Assembly: GCA_937891565.1 (NCBI GenBank)
Contig: CALAHA010000178.1
Location: forward strand, 1-7,780
Source of the DNA: an uncultured Ilumatobacter sp.
GTDB lineage: Bacteria > Actinomycetota > Acidimicrobiia > Acidimicrobiales > Ilumatobacteraceae
Direction of reading: 5' to 3'
DNA: 7,780 bases
Shown: positions 1-5,677 of the stretch, one piece after another
Layout: each line of letters starts with the position of its first letter
Numbering within the stretch: the first letter of the stretch is position 1
Program-made: the position numbers and the translations under genes
The notes under the pieces: model-generated
What the model was told of the DNA's origin: nothing
Databases searched by the model: none
Seen by the model: only the letters and a program-made list of their open reading frames with translations

Positions 1-63
1 GTCATCCATGTCATCCATGTCATCCATGTCATCCATGTCATCCATGTCATCCATGTCATCCAT
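1..63. repeat. Perfect 9-bp tandem repeat, at least seven copies, in frame in the SOD-like gene
   Basis: The unit GTCATCCAT occurs seven times in a row without a mismatch and continues past the left edge. On the minus strand it reads ATG GAT GAC, so each unit adds Met-Asp-Asp to the C-terminus of the SOD-like lipoprotein. Because the unit is a multiple of three, gain or loss of copies keeps the frame. Identity at synonymous positions as well suggests recent expansion by slippage, or assembly collapse or expansion. Confidence 0.97.
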
Positions 64-678
64 GGCGGAGTGGTCGAGGCCTGCGGCGAGCGCGGCTTCG
101 GTCGAACCGGCTTCGTCTTCAATGAAATCGACGCAGGCGACCTTGTTGTCCATGAACTCGGCGGGGTGGACCACGAAGGCCACGGCCTCGACACCGGCAA
201 TTTGAGCATTCTCGGCGGTCATGAAGCCGTTGCCGTCGTTGTCGCTCGTGAAGGCAAGGTGGATCTCGTTCGGGGGCGTGGTGGCGCCGCCGATCTCGAA
301 CTGGTAGTGATCTCCGGCGTTCCCGTCGGTGCAGGCCTGAGCGTGTACGTGGCTGATGTACTCGACGTTGGGTTCGAGGCCGGTCAGCTCGGTGGTCACG
401 GTGGTGCCAGCGGTGTGGCGAGCGATCACCGCAGTGCCCGCAACGGCGTCGTAGCCGGCGGGCCGCGTGTCCATCAGAACAAACTCGCCGCGTGCGAGTG
501 ATGCTCCGGCAACGTCGTCGGCCGGGGTGGCGTCAGCGTCGCCCATGTTCATGTCAGCCATGTCCATGTCCATGTCAGCCATGTCGGCGCCGGATGAATT
601 GGTATCGGAACCGCATGCGGCGAGTCCGAGTGCGAGCAGTGCGGGCACGGCAAGGCGCCGCGCGATTGAAGTCTTCAT
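1..678 (-). CDS. Cu/Zn superoxide dismutase-like lipoprotein with Met/Asp-rich tails (C-terminus cut by window edge)
   Basis: Seen: an open frame of 226 codons from ATG 678 runs off the window with no stop. AGGAG (686-690) lies 7 bp before the start. Residues 1-22 form a lipoprotein signal with lipobox LAAC (Cys22), so the product should be anchored outside the membrane. Residues 33-45 are Met/Asp-rich (MADMDMDMADMNM). Residues about 60-186 match the Cu/Zn-SOD fold: HVH (H110, H112), GDHYQF (H124, where SODs have GGHFNP) and FVVHP (H171) give the four copper ligands. C116 and C182 match the conserved disulfide, and K179 sits where SODs carry the guiding Arg. H140 may be a zinc ligand, but the usual zinc-site HxGDL is not intact, so the zinc site looks degenerate. 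The tail from residue 206 is (Met-Asp-Asp)7 or more. Known: secreted SodC proteins detoxify superoxide. Inferred: a copper-binding SOD or a copper-buffering relative. The SOD-like fold is fairly sure; catalysis is not. Confidence 0.82.
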   Translation of the reverse strand, partial: MKTSIARRLAVPALLALGLAACGSDTNSSGADMADMDMDMADMNMGDADATPADDVAGASLARGEFVLMDTRPAGYDAVAGTAVIARHTAGTTVTTELTGLEPNVEYISHVHAQACTDGNAGDHYQFEIGGATTPPNEIHLAFTSDNDGNGFMTAENAQIAGVEAVAFVVHPAEFMDNKVACVDFIEDEAGSTEAALAAGLDHSAMDDMDDMDDMDDMDDMDDMDD

Positions 679-723
679 TGGAGGTCTCCTGTGTGTTGTT
701 CGTGAATGGATGGCTGAGGCAAC

Positions 724-1254
724 TCAGGCCATCGGTGGTCCACGAACACGGAGCTGTGCGCCGAGCACTGCGTCGACGAGAACGTCGACGCGCCAGTGCG
801 GCAACTGCAGAGCAGCGGGGGAGAAGTCCGGCGCTTCGGGAACGAAGAACGCTTCGATGATTCGACGACCGGCGCTGAGTAGCCGAAGGGCAGCCCAGGC
901 GACGAGCGGTTGCAGTGCAAGTCCGAGGAGAACGGGACTTGACAACAGTGAACTGGTCGAACCGGTGCTGATGCGTTCGCCGATTTCCATCGCTGCGAAC
1001 AAGCCGACCTGTACGCCGGCCAGCAGCGCGAGCGACGGTGCACGGCCAGTGTCGCGTCGAAGAACTCGGACGGCTCCGAACCACGCAGCGGCGCAGAGCG
1101 CGATGACGACAATCGGGCCAAGGACACCGAAGTACTCGTGTGACACGACGCTCTCGCCGGTTTCGGCGAGGTAGCCGATTTCGTGCGCCGTCATCGCTCC
1201 CGCTGCTGCAAGCGCGGCGACCCCAAACGGATCGGCGCGCCGGGCAGAACTCAT
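724..1254 (-). CDS. Four-helix membrane protein of unknown function
   Basis: I do not recognise a named family. From ATG 1254 the protein has 176 residues. Four hydrophobic stretches (about 9-29, 42-64, 73-93 and 104-127) look like membrane helices, followed by a soluble tail of about 45 residues ending RGPPMA. Polar residues in or next to the helices stand out: H24 and E25 in the first, H39 and E40 just before the second, E90 and E93 ending the third. These could bind metal or heme, but that is speculative. The stop lies 45 bp before the SOD-like gene on the same strand, so the two are probably co-transcribed. Start choice is uncertain: an in-frame GTG at 1314, 1 bp after the stop of the HNH gene, would add 20 residues and suggest translational coupling. 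I prefer ATG 1254 because the added segment is not hydrophobic and an AT-rich stretch precedes the ATG. Neither start has a clear ribosome binding site. Confidence 0.7.
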   Translation of the reverse strand: MSSARRADPFGVAALAAAGAMTAHEIGYLAETGESVVSHEYFGVLGPIVVIALCAAAWFGAVRVLRRDTGRAPSLALLAGVQVGLFAAMEIGERISTGSTSSLLSSPVLLGLALQPLVAWAALRLLSAGRRIIEAFFVPEAPDFSPAALQLPHWRVDVLVDAVLGAQLRVRGPPMA

Positions 1255-1315
1255 ACTGTAAAGGCTAACTGCCTGGCTGGACACCGTGTGATCGGGCGCT
1301 TTGTCGTCGGTCACG

Positions 1316-2785
1316 TCAGGCGGCGAGTTGGTACTGGCCGTCGACGACGTGGAGGTGGACGACGTTCCAGGTTGATTGTTTGATCATTGCTGCCTCGATG
1401 GCGGTGCGTGCGTCGGGGTGGATTGATCGTTTGGGGAGTCGGGCTCGGATGATGTTGGTTTGGGTGCGTTGTCCGGTGGGGTGCATGTGTGTGCCGTTGG
1501 CGCGTGTTGTTTCGATGTGGTCGGTGGTGATTCGGGTTCGTGTGAGTTTTGAGCGGTGTTTGTATCGGTTGTGGCTGGAGCATTCGAGGCCGGCGTTGGT
1601 GAGTGAGGTGTGGCCGGTTCCGTTGGCGTATTCGTCGAGGTGGTCGATTTGGCAGTGTTCGGCGGGAATGTTGCAGCCGGGGTGGGAGCAGTGGTGGCCG
1701 AGGAGTTTGGCCATGGCTTTGATGGGGCCGGTGAAGAGTCGTCGGGTGCGGCCGTAGCTGATGGGCATGCCGGTGTTGTCGGTGATGATCGAGCGGATTC
1801 GGCCGTGGATGAGTGAGCGGACGAGTTCGTCGTTGCTGATGGGTGAGCCGGTGGTGGTTTCTTTGCGGCGTTGGGTGAGTGGTGGGGTGGCGAGGTCGGT
1901 GGGTGTGGGGATGAGTCCGGCTGCGGCGAGGGCATGTTCGGTGTCGTAGCGCGACGCAATGATGTTGACAATGGTGGGGATTGGCCCGATGGTGAGGTTG
2001 GCGTCAGCGGCTGTTTGTGCGGCGCGAAAAATGTTTTGGAGTGCGTCGCGGCGGCGTTGTTTGTCGGTGCGTGCAAGGAGTGATGTGGGGGCGTTTGGGC
2101 CGTGGGTGGCGTCGCGGGTTTGGCAGTCGAGGCGGAATTCGTGGTCGACGAATGAGTCGAAGATGGCAACCATTTCGGCGGTGTTGAGTGCGGTGCCGCC
2201 GCAGGCGCGCATGAACAGTTCGCCGCCGGCGTCGATGACGGTGGCGTCGCGGTGTTCGATGTTGTTGGCTGCGCGTTGTTCGGCGCCGTTGGTGTCAGCA
2301 AGTGTTTCCCAGCGGAGCCCGACGATGCGGAAGTCTTCGTATTTCAGTTGTTCGGCGGCGTCGAGCAGCGTGTTGACCGTGTTGACCGTGTCGGCCGTGC
2401 CGCTGGTGTCGGCAGTGGTGGTGGTGGTGTTGGTGAGTTGGTCGCCGACGCGTGGGTTGGCGCGGAGCCGGGCGAGTTCGTTGGCTTGGGCGGTGCCGAT
2501 GTGGCCGTTGAGGAGGGCGTTGCCGGCACCGGTGACGGTGTCGAGGAGTGCTGCGACTTTGATGGTGCTGGCGGCTTGGTTGTTTGACCAGTTGAGGTTG
2601 GCGCGCAGGAATGCTTTGACTGAGCGGTGGCCGTCGTCGCGGAACAGGCCGCGTCGTTCGACTTCGCGTGTGATTGCGGCTTGTTCGGCTGCGATGCGGC
2701 GGGTGTCGAGTTCGTTGGTCCGTAGTCGTTCGATGAGTGCTGGATCGTCGGTGACGATCAGCTCTGCAACGAGGGACGAGAACAT
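1316..2785 (-). CDS. DUF222 / 13E12-repeat family HNH endonuclease, SOS-controlled
   Basis: The protein has 489 residues. The N-terminal and middle part (about 1-330) is a helical DUF222 region. The HNH nuclease domain is near residues 350-415, with paired cysteines CSHPGC (C366, C371), CQIDH (C378, D381, H382), then N397, C402, H405, N406, K409 and H410. All expected metal and catalytic positions look present, so it is not an obvious pseudogene. About 75 residues follow the HNH domain. A Thr-rich linker with TVNTVNT lies near 119-139. Known: 13E12-family genes are dispersed multicopy genes of actinobacteria, their function is unsettled, and some mycobacterial members are DNA-damage induced. 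The frame extends upstream to 2875, but the promoter and SOS box lie inside that extension, so ATG 2785 is preferred and fits a leaderless transcript. The coding strand is strongly C/A-rich, unlike its neighbours. Its partners and DNA target cannot be read from the sequence. Confidence 0.9.
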   Translation of the reverse strand: MFSSLVAELIVTDDPALIERLRTNELDTRRIAAEQAAITREVERRGLFRDDGHRSVKAFLRANLNWSNNQAASTIKVAALLDTVTGAGNALLNGHIGTAQANELARLRANPRVGDQLTNTTTTTADTSGTADTVNTVNTLLDAAEQLKYEDFRIVGLRWETLADTNGAEQRAANNIEHRDATVIDAGGELFMRACGGTALNTAEMVAIFDSFVDHEFRLDCQTRDATHGPNAPTSLLARTDKQRRRDALQNIFRAAQTAADANLTIGPIPTIVNIIASRYDTEHALAAAGLIPTPTDLATPPLTQRRKETTTGSPISNDELVRSLIHGRIRSIITDNTGMPISYGRTRRLFTGPIKAMAKLLGHHCSHPGCNIPAEHCQIDHLDEYANGTGHTSLTNAGLECSSHNRYKHRSKLTRTRITTDHIETTRANGTHMHPTGQRTQTNIIRARLPKRSIHPDARTAIEAAMIKQSTWNVVHLHVVDGQYQLAA

Positions 2786-2791
2786 GTGAAC

Positions 2792-2820
2792 AGTATATCG
2801 AACATATGTTCGTATAGCAA
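2792..2820 (-). promoter_or_regulatory. Core promoter of the HNH gene, predicted leaderless
   Basis: On the minus strand TTGCTA (2820-2815, four of six to the -35 consensus) and TATACT (2797-2792, five of six to the -10) are separated by exactly 17 bp. Only six bases separate the -10 from ATG 2785, so transcription should begin at or next to the A of the start codon. No ribosome binding site is needed or seen. Leaderless mRNAs are common in actinobacteria. Confidence 0.75.
2799..2812. promoter_or_regulatory. LexA operator (SOS box), perfect 14-bp palindrome
   Basis: CGAACATATGTTCG is a perfect palindrome and fits CGAAC-N4-GTTCG, the LexA site of Bacillus and mycobacteria. It lies wholly within the 17-bp spacer between the -35 and -10 of the HNH gene, so bound LexA should block RNA polymerase until DNA damage triggers LexA cleavage. 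Confidence 0.88.
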
Positions 2821-2914
2821 ATCTGGAATTGGTATTTCTTCCCTCAGGCCGGGCCTCGCCCGCAATTGCCAGCAAGCAGGTGCGAGAGCGAGCGCAAAGG
2901 GTTCCGGCTGGCAG

Positions 2915-4105
2915 CTACTTTTGCGTTCCGCGGAGGTATTTGCCGACGATGCCGCGGCGGACTTCTTGGGTGCCTGCGCCGATCTCGAGCAGCTTGGCGT
3001 CGCGGTAGAGGCGGTTGACTTCCATCTCCCACATATAGCCAGCGCCGCCGTGGATCTGGACTGCCTCGTCGGCGGCCTCGCGCATCATTTTGGTGGCGTA
3101 GAGAATCGCTGCTGCGGAGTGGGCGTGCACGGCGCCGCGGCCGGCTTCTGTCTCTTCGGCTTCGGCGCACATGGCGAGCACTCGGTAGACGTAGGCCTTG
3201 GCGATCTGGACGCTGACCCACATGTCGGCAAGCTTGAACTCGATTGCCTGGAAGTCGATGATCGGCTTGTCGAACTGCTTGCGGGTAAGGGCGTAATCCA
3301 AGCTCAATTCGAGGCACCGCTCGGCCATGCCGACGGCCGCCGGTGCAAGGAAGATCCGCTCGACATCGAGCCCACTCATCACCACACCGACGCCACCGTT
3401 CAGTTCACCGACGATGTTCGCCGCCGGAACACGGCAGTCGTTAAACACCAGTTCGGCGGTGGGGCTCCCGCGGTAGCCCATCTTGCTGAGCTTCTTTGCA
3501 ACTTCGAACCCGGGTGTGTCGGTCTCTAACACGAACGCAGTGATGCCGCGATGGCCGGCAGCGAGATCGGTCTTGGCGTAGACGAGGACGATGTCGGCGA
3601 TCGGCCCATTGGTGATGTACGTCTTGGAGCCGTTGAGGATGTATTCGTCGCCGTCCTTGACTGCAGTTGTGGCCATCGAGCCGAGGGCGTCGGAGCCGGC
3701 GCCGGGCTCGGTCAGTCCGAGCGCACCGATGATCGAGCCGTCGCACATGCCGGGCAGGTAACGCTGCTTGATGTCGTCGTTCGCGTTGCGCATGATGTTG
3801 TTGCCGCACAGGTTGTCGTGAGCACCCCAGGTCAGCATTGCCGACGCGTTGTACTTGCCCATTGCCTGGCAGATGAGGCCCTGTTCGAACAGGCCGAGCC
3901 CTTGGCCGCCGTACTCCTCGGGCATGGTGATCCCGAGGTAGCCGTGCTTGGCAAACAATTGGAAGAGGTCGTTCGGGCACTCTTCGGTGTTGTCCATTTC
4001 GGCTGCGAGCGGGAGCAGTTGCTCGCGGCTGAAGCGCTCGGCTTCGTCAAGGATCTGCTGTTGGACGTCGTTCAGTTCGAAGGCGCCGGGGGTGAGGGTG
4101 GTCAT
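2915..4105 (-). CDS. Isovaleryl-CoA dehydrogenase-like acyl-CoA dehydrogenase
   Basis: The FAD enzyme, 396 residues (usual family length about 380-400), should make an alpha,beta-unsaturated acyl-CoA and pass electrons to ETF. Seen: LTEPGAGSDA (131-140) and YITNGPIAD (163-171) at the flavin site, RKQFDKPIIDFQ (275-286), QIHGGAGYM (350-358), RDAKLLEIGAGTQEVRR (368-384). The catalytic base supports the subfamily: most acyl-CoA dehydrogenases have Glu in the C-terminal IYEGT motif, here IGAGT with Ala, while E249 in GLDVER matches the displaced Glu of isovaleryl-CoA dehydrogenase (GLDLER). That fits a 3-methyl-branched substrate. ATG 4105 is chosen over the upstream ATG 4153 because AGGAGA lies 5 bp before it and the upstream extension would overlap the preceding gene. 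It is the last gene of the tetR operon, 13 bp after the TIGR03084 gene. A citronellyl-CoA or other branched substrate remains possible. Confidence 0.9.
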   Translation of the reverse strand: MTTLTPGAFELNDVQQQILDEAERFSREQLLPLAAEMDNTEECPNDLFQLFAKHGYLGITMPEEYGGQGLGLFEQGLICQAMGKYNASAMLTWGAHDNLCGNNIMRNANDDIKQRYLPGMCDGSIIGALGLTEPGAGSDALGSMATTAVKDGDEYILNGSKTYITNGPIADIVLVYAKTDLAAGHRGITAFVLETDTPGFEVAKKLSKMGYRGSPTAELVFNDCRVPAANIVGELNGGVGVVMSGLDVERIFLAPAAVGMAERCLELSLDYALTRKQFDKPIIDFQAIEFKLADMWVSVQIAKAYVYRVLAMCAEAEETEAGRGAVHAHSAAAILYATKMMREAADEAVQIHGGAGYMWEMEVNRLYRDAKLLEIGAGTQEVRRGIVGKYLRGTQK

Positions 4106-4118
4106 GGTGATCTCCTGA

Positions 4119-4955
4119 TCAGAAGGTGCCGGCTGCGGGGCCATCGGTGGCACCGCCGGCGAAGGCTTGAGCGATGTTCATCCAGGCGGTCGCGACGTCG
4201 CCGATGACTGTAAGGCCGGTGTCGTCGACGTGTCGACGCTGGGTAGTGACGAGGCAGAAGTCGACTGCTGGGCCGGCGATCGTGTCCGCTGCGTCGTCGG
4301 GGCCGAAGTCCCACGTGGCACCGGACGGTGAGGTCAGCGACACGTGAACCGGAGCTGACGGCGCCTCGAGTCGGCGATTGATGTAGCTCCACTTGTGCGT
4401 GATGAAGCCGAGTTGGGCGATGTGGCGAATGCGGTCGGTGTGTGGGCGTTCCGGTGCGTTGACGTCGTTCTGTTGCAAAGTGTCAACGATGTCTTGGCCG
4501 TGTGCCCACGCTTCCATCAGGCGCGCGGTGAGAAAGGATTTCGATCCCATCGATGGGCCGTACCAGATCACGCGATCCTGTTCGCCGAGCGATGCCGACG
4601 CTTCGGACAGCACGCCTCGGTTGGTGCGCCACGCGTGAAGCAAGTCCTCTGGAGACATCGCTCGGTAGTCGCCAAGGGTGGCGAGATCCATTGCGTCGTC
4701 AGCAGCATCGGGGCTCATCGTCGACATCAGTTCACCGGTGATCGAAGTGAACCGATCGGGGTCGCTGATGGCCAGCGCCGCGGTCCAGTCGAAGTAGGTG
4801 AGGTGGCCGATCTGGTCGGCGATCGACCAGCGCGGGCTCGCAGTAGCGAGCGCCCAGGCCTCGGGCTCGAGGTCAGCGATGATCGAGTCGAGGGCATCCT
4901 GCTCGGCGATCAGATCGGCACGAACCGTTTCGACGGTGGGGGCTGTGTCATTCAT
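4119..4955 (-). CDS. TIGR03084 family metal-binding protein (maleylpyruvate isomerase / DinB-like fold)
   Basis: The 278-residue protein matches what I recall of TIGR03084: DQIGHLTYFD (48-56), WYGPSM (131-136), TARLMEAWAHGQD (143-155), DFCLVTTQRRH (232-242) and a terminal WMNIAQAFAG. Residues 1-160 should form the DinB-like four-helix bundle of mycothiol-dependent maleylpyruvate isomerase. Three metal ligands are visible, H51, E148 and H152 (E-x3-H), at nearly the positions known for zinc in the Corynebacterium isomerase (52, 144, 148). The C-terminal part (about 170-270) is the second, smaller domain. Known: the family is mainly actinobacterial and has no assigned reaction. Context: second gene of a tetR-TIGR03084-dehydrogenase operon, 12 bp after tetR and 13 bp before the dehydrogenase, whose ribosome binding site lies just after this gene's stop. 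It has no clear ribosome binding site of its own, so coupling to tetR translation is likely. A mycothiol-linked or other metal-dependent step in the acyl-CoA pathway is inference. Confidence 0.86.
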   Translation of the reverse strand: MNDTAPTVETVRADLIAEQDALDSIIADLEPEAWALATASPRWSIADQIGHLTYFDWTAALAISDPDRFTSITGELMSTMSPDAADDAMDLATLGDYRAMSPEDLLHAWRTNRGVLSEASASLGEQDRVIWYGPSMGSKSFLTARLMEAWAHGQDIVDTLQQNDVNAPERPHTDRIRHIAQLGFITHKWSYINRRLEAPSAPVHVSLTSPSGATWDFGPDDAADTIAGPAVDFCLVTTQRRHVDDTGLTVIGDVATAWMNIAQAFAGGATDGPAAGTF

Positions 4956-4967
4956 GTGGTCAGGCTT

Positions 4968-5585
4968 TCAGGTCTTGTCCTTGCGAAGCGAGCGGAGGAT
5001 GATGTCGGTCATCTCGGCGCTCGCCTCGTCGCGGGTCATGTGCATGTCGGCAAGGATGCCGGGTTGGCTGAAGTACAGGCCAGTGCCGGCGAGCATGCCC
5101 GCTGCAACAGCGGGGGAGACGTCCCGGAATTCTCCGGATTCGATGCCCATTTTGATGAGTCCCTCGCTTACCGACATCACGTATCGGAAGTGGCGATCGA
5201 GTAGTCGGCGCGCTGCTGGGTCGTCGTCGAGGTCGTCAGCGAACGCTGCGGTGAGTCGCTGCAACTCGAGGGCGCCGTTGATGTACGAGCGGACCTGGTC
5301 GGCGATTGGAGCGTCATGGTCGAGCGTGTCGAGCGCGCTGCGCCCAACGCGATGCAGGAACCTGTCGAGAACCATCAGGACGAGTGCGTCTTTAGAAGGT
5401 GCCAGTTCGTACAGCGTTCGGCGTGAACAGCCGACAGCGCTCGCGAGCGCTGCCACCGTTGCAGTGGCGAAGCCGCGTTCCAAGAACTGCGTCTCGAGTT
5501 GATCGAGGATCTCGCGGTGTCGCGTGCCCAACCGCTCCTCAGCGCGTCGCGGCAGCAACGGTTGCGGTGCGGTACCAAAAGTCAT
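4968..5585 (-). CDS. TetR family transcriptional regulator
   Basis: The protein has 205 residues from ATG 5585. The N-terminal DNA-binding domain shows the TetR pattern: REILDQLETQFLERGF, helix 2 TVAALASAVG (43-52), the turn, and recognition helix SRRTLYELAPSKD (54-66). The rest is the helical ligand and dimer domain, variable in this family. An in-frame ATG at 5603 would add six residues. I prefer 5585 because an extended -10 sits 8 bp upstream, which fits a leaderless transcript and would overlap the longer start. It is the first gene of the leftward operon and is divergent from the carboxylase genes, with 92 bp between starts, the usual layout for a local repressor of both arms. The likely inducer is an acyl-CoA of the pathway (inference). 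An inverted repeat over the start and -10 suggests autoregulation. Confidence 0.9.
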   Translation of the reverse strand: MTFGTAPQPLLPRRAEERLGTRHREILDQLETQFLERGFATATVAALASAVGCSRRTLYELAPSKDALVLMVLDRFLHRVGRSALDTLDHDAPIADQVRSYINGALELQRLTAAFADDLDDDPAARRLLDRHFRYVMSVSEGLIKMGIESGEFRDVSPAVAAGMLAGTGLYFSQPGILADMHMTRDEASAEMTDIILRSLRKDKT

Positions 5586-5597
5586 GATCTGGTACCG
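5570..5597. promoter_or_regulatory. Inverted repeat, candidate TetR operator
   Basis: CGGTACC (5570-5576) and GGTACCG (5591-5597) are perfect reverse complements separated by 14 bp. The site covers the tetR start codon and part of its -10, well placed for self-repression. The arms contain the palindrome GGTACC, which raises the chance of an accidental match, and a 14-bp spacer is long for TetR operators. Confidence 0.4.
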
Positions 5598-5602
5598 TAA
5601 CA
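5594..5602 (-). promoter_or_regulatory. Extended -10 of the tetR operon
   Basis: On the minus strand TGTTACGGT reads as an extended -10 (TG-N-TACGGT). Eight bases separate it from ATG 5585, so the RNA probably starts at or just before the start codon. No convincing -35 is seen at 17-18 bp upstream, as is usual for extended -10 promoters. Confidence 0.45.
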
Positions 5603-5648
5603 TCTGTCGGGCCTTCTCGCGAACGCCGAGTATCCGACAACACGTACG

Positions 5649-5669
5649 CAGAACAGTCCATCAGAACAG
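5649..5669 (+). repeat. Direct repeat CAGAACAG, two copies 13 bp apart, before the carboxylase gene
   Basis: CAGAACAG at 5649-5656 and again at 5662-5669, with a 5-bp spacer. The second copy runs into the AGGAAA (5668-5673) that is the likely ribosome binding site of the ATG at 5678. It may be a regulator half-site pair or chance. Confidence 0.4.
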
Positions 5670-5677
5670 GAAACCAC

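Larger units (their letters stand above)
2786..2914. other. Intergenic region between acyl-CoA dehydrogenase and HNH gene
   Basis: This 129-bp gap carries the HNH promoter and SOS box at its left end. The rest (about 2821-2914) holds no gene. A short hairpin, CGGGC/GCCCG with a 3-base loop (2850-2862), lies downstream of the dehydrogenase stop, but no T-run follows it on the minus strand, so I do not call a terminator. Confidence 0.6.
5586..5677. other. Divergent intergenic region between tetR and carboxylase genes
   Basis: 92 bp separate the two start codons. It holds the tetR extended -10, the right arm of the candidate operator, and the CAGAACAG direct repeat. A second loose inverted pair, TGTCGG (5605-5610) and CCGACA (5634-5639), has a 23-bp spacer and may be chance. 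I could not place a convincing rightward promoter with both boxes. Confidence 0.55.

Noticed and set aside
436..480. EF-hand or dockerin-like calcium loop in DNDGNG (residues 146-151 of the SOD-like protein)
   Set aside because: Cu/Zn SODs commonly have a DxxG loop at this point, and the twelfth position of a calcium loop is Asn, not Glu. No second loop is present.
8..501. Plus-strand frames opposite the SOD-like gene, including one with Met-Ser-Ser repeats
   Set aside because: They are antisense shadows of the 9-bp repeat and of the lipoprotein gene. The minus-strand frame has a lipobox, a ribosome binding site and SOD motifs.
1254..1285. Promoter for the membrane protein gene (TACAGT or TAGCCT as -10)
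   Set aside because: TACAGT abuts the ATG, too close for a start at 1254. TAGCCT is spaced for a leaderless start but has no -35 or extended -10. Too weak to list.
1384..2301. Long minus-strand Ser/Thr/Pro-rich frame inside the HNH gene
   Set aside because: It overlaps the HNH/DUF222 frame, which has clear domains. Its length follows from the C/A-rich coding strand.
2850..2862. Hairpin downstream of the acyl-CoA dehydrogenase as an intrinsic terminator
   Set aside because: The stem is only 5 bp with a 3-base loop, and no T-run follows on the minus strand.
2786..2875. Thirty-residue upstream extension of the HNH protein
   Set aside because: The extension would be encoded across the -35, SOS box and -10. 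The family begins near MFSSLVAEL-like sequence, and no ribosome binding site supports the upstream start.
3551..4207. Plus-strand frame opposite the dehydrogenase
   Set aside because: It is a shadow frame typical of GC-rich codon bias. It has no recognisable domain and the opposite strand holds a complete enzyme.
5605..5639. TGTCGG / CCGACA inverted pair
   Set aside because: Arms of 6 bp with a 23-bp spacer are likely by chance and do not line up with any promoter element I could place.
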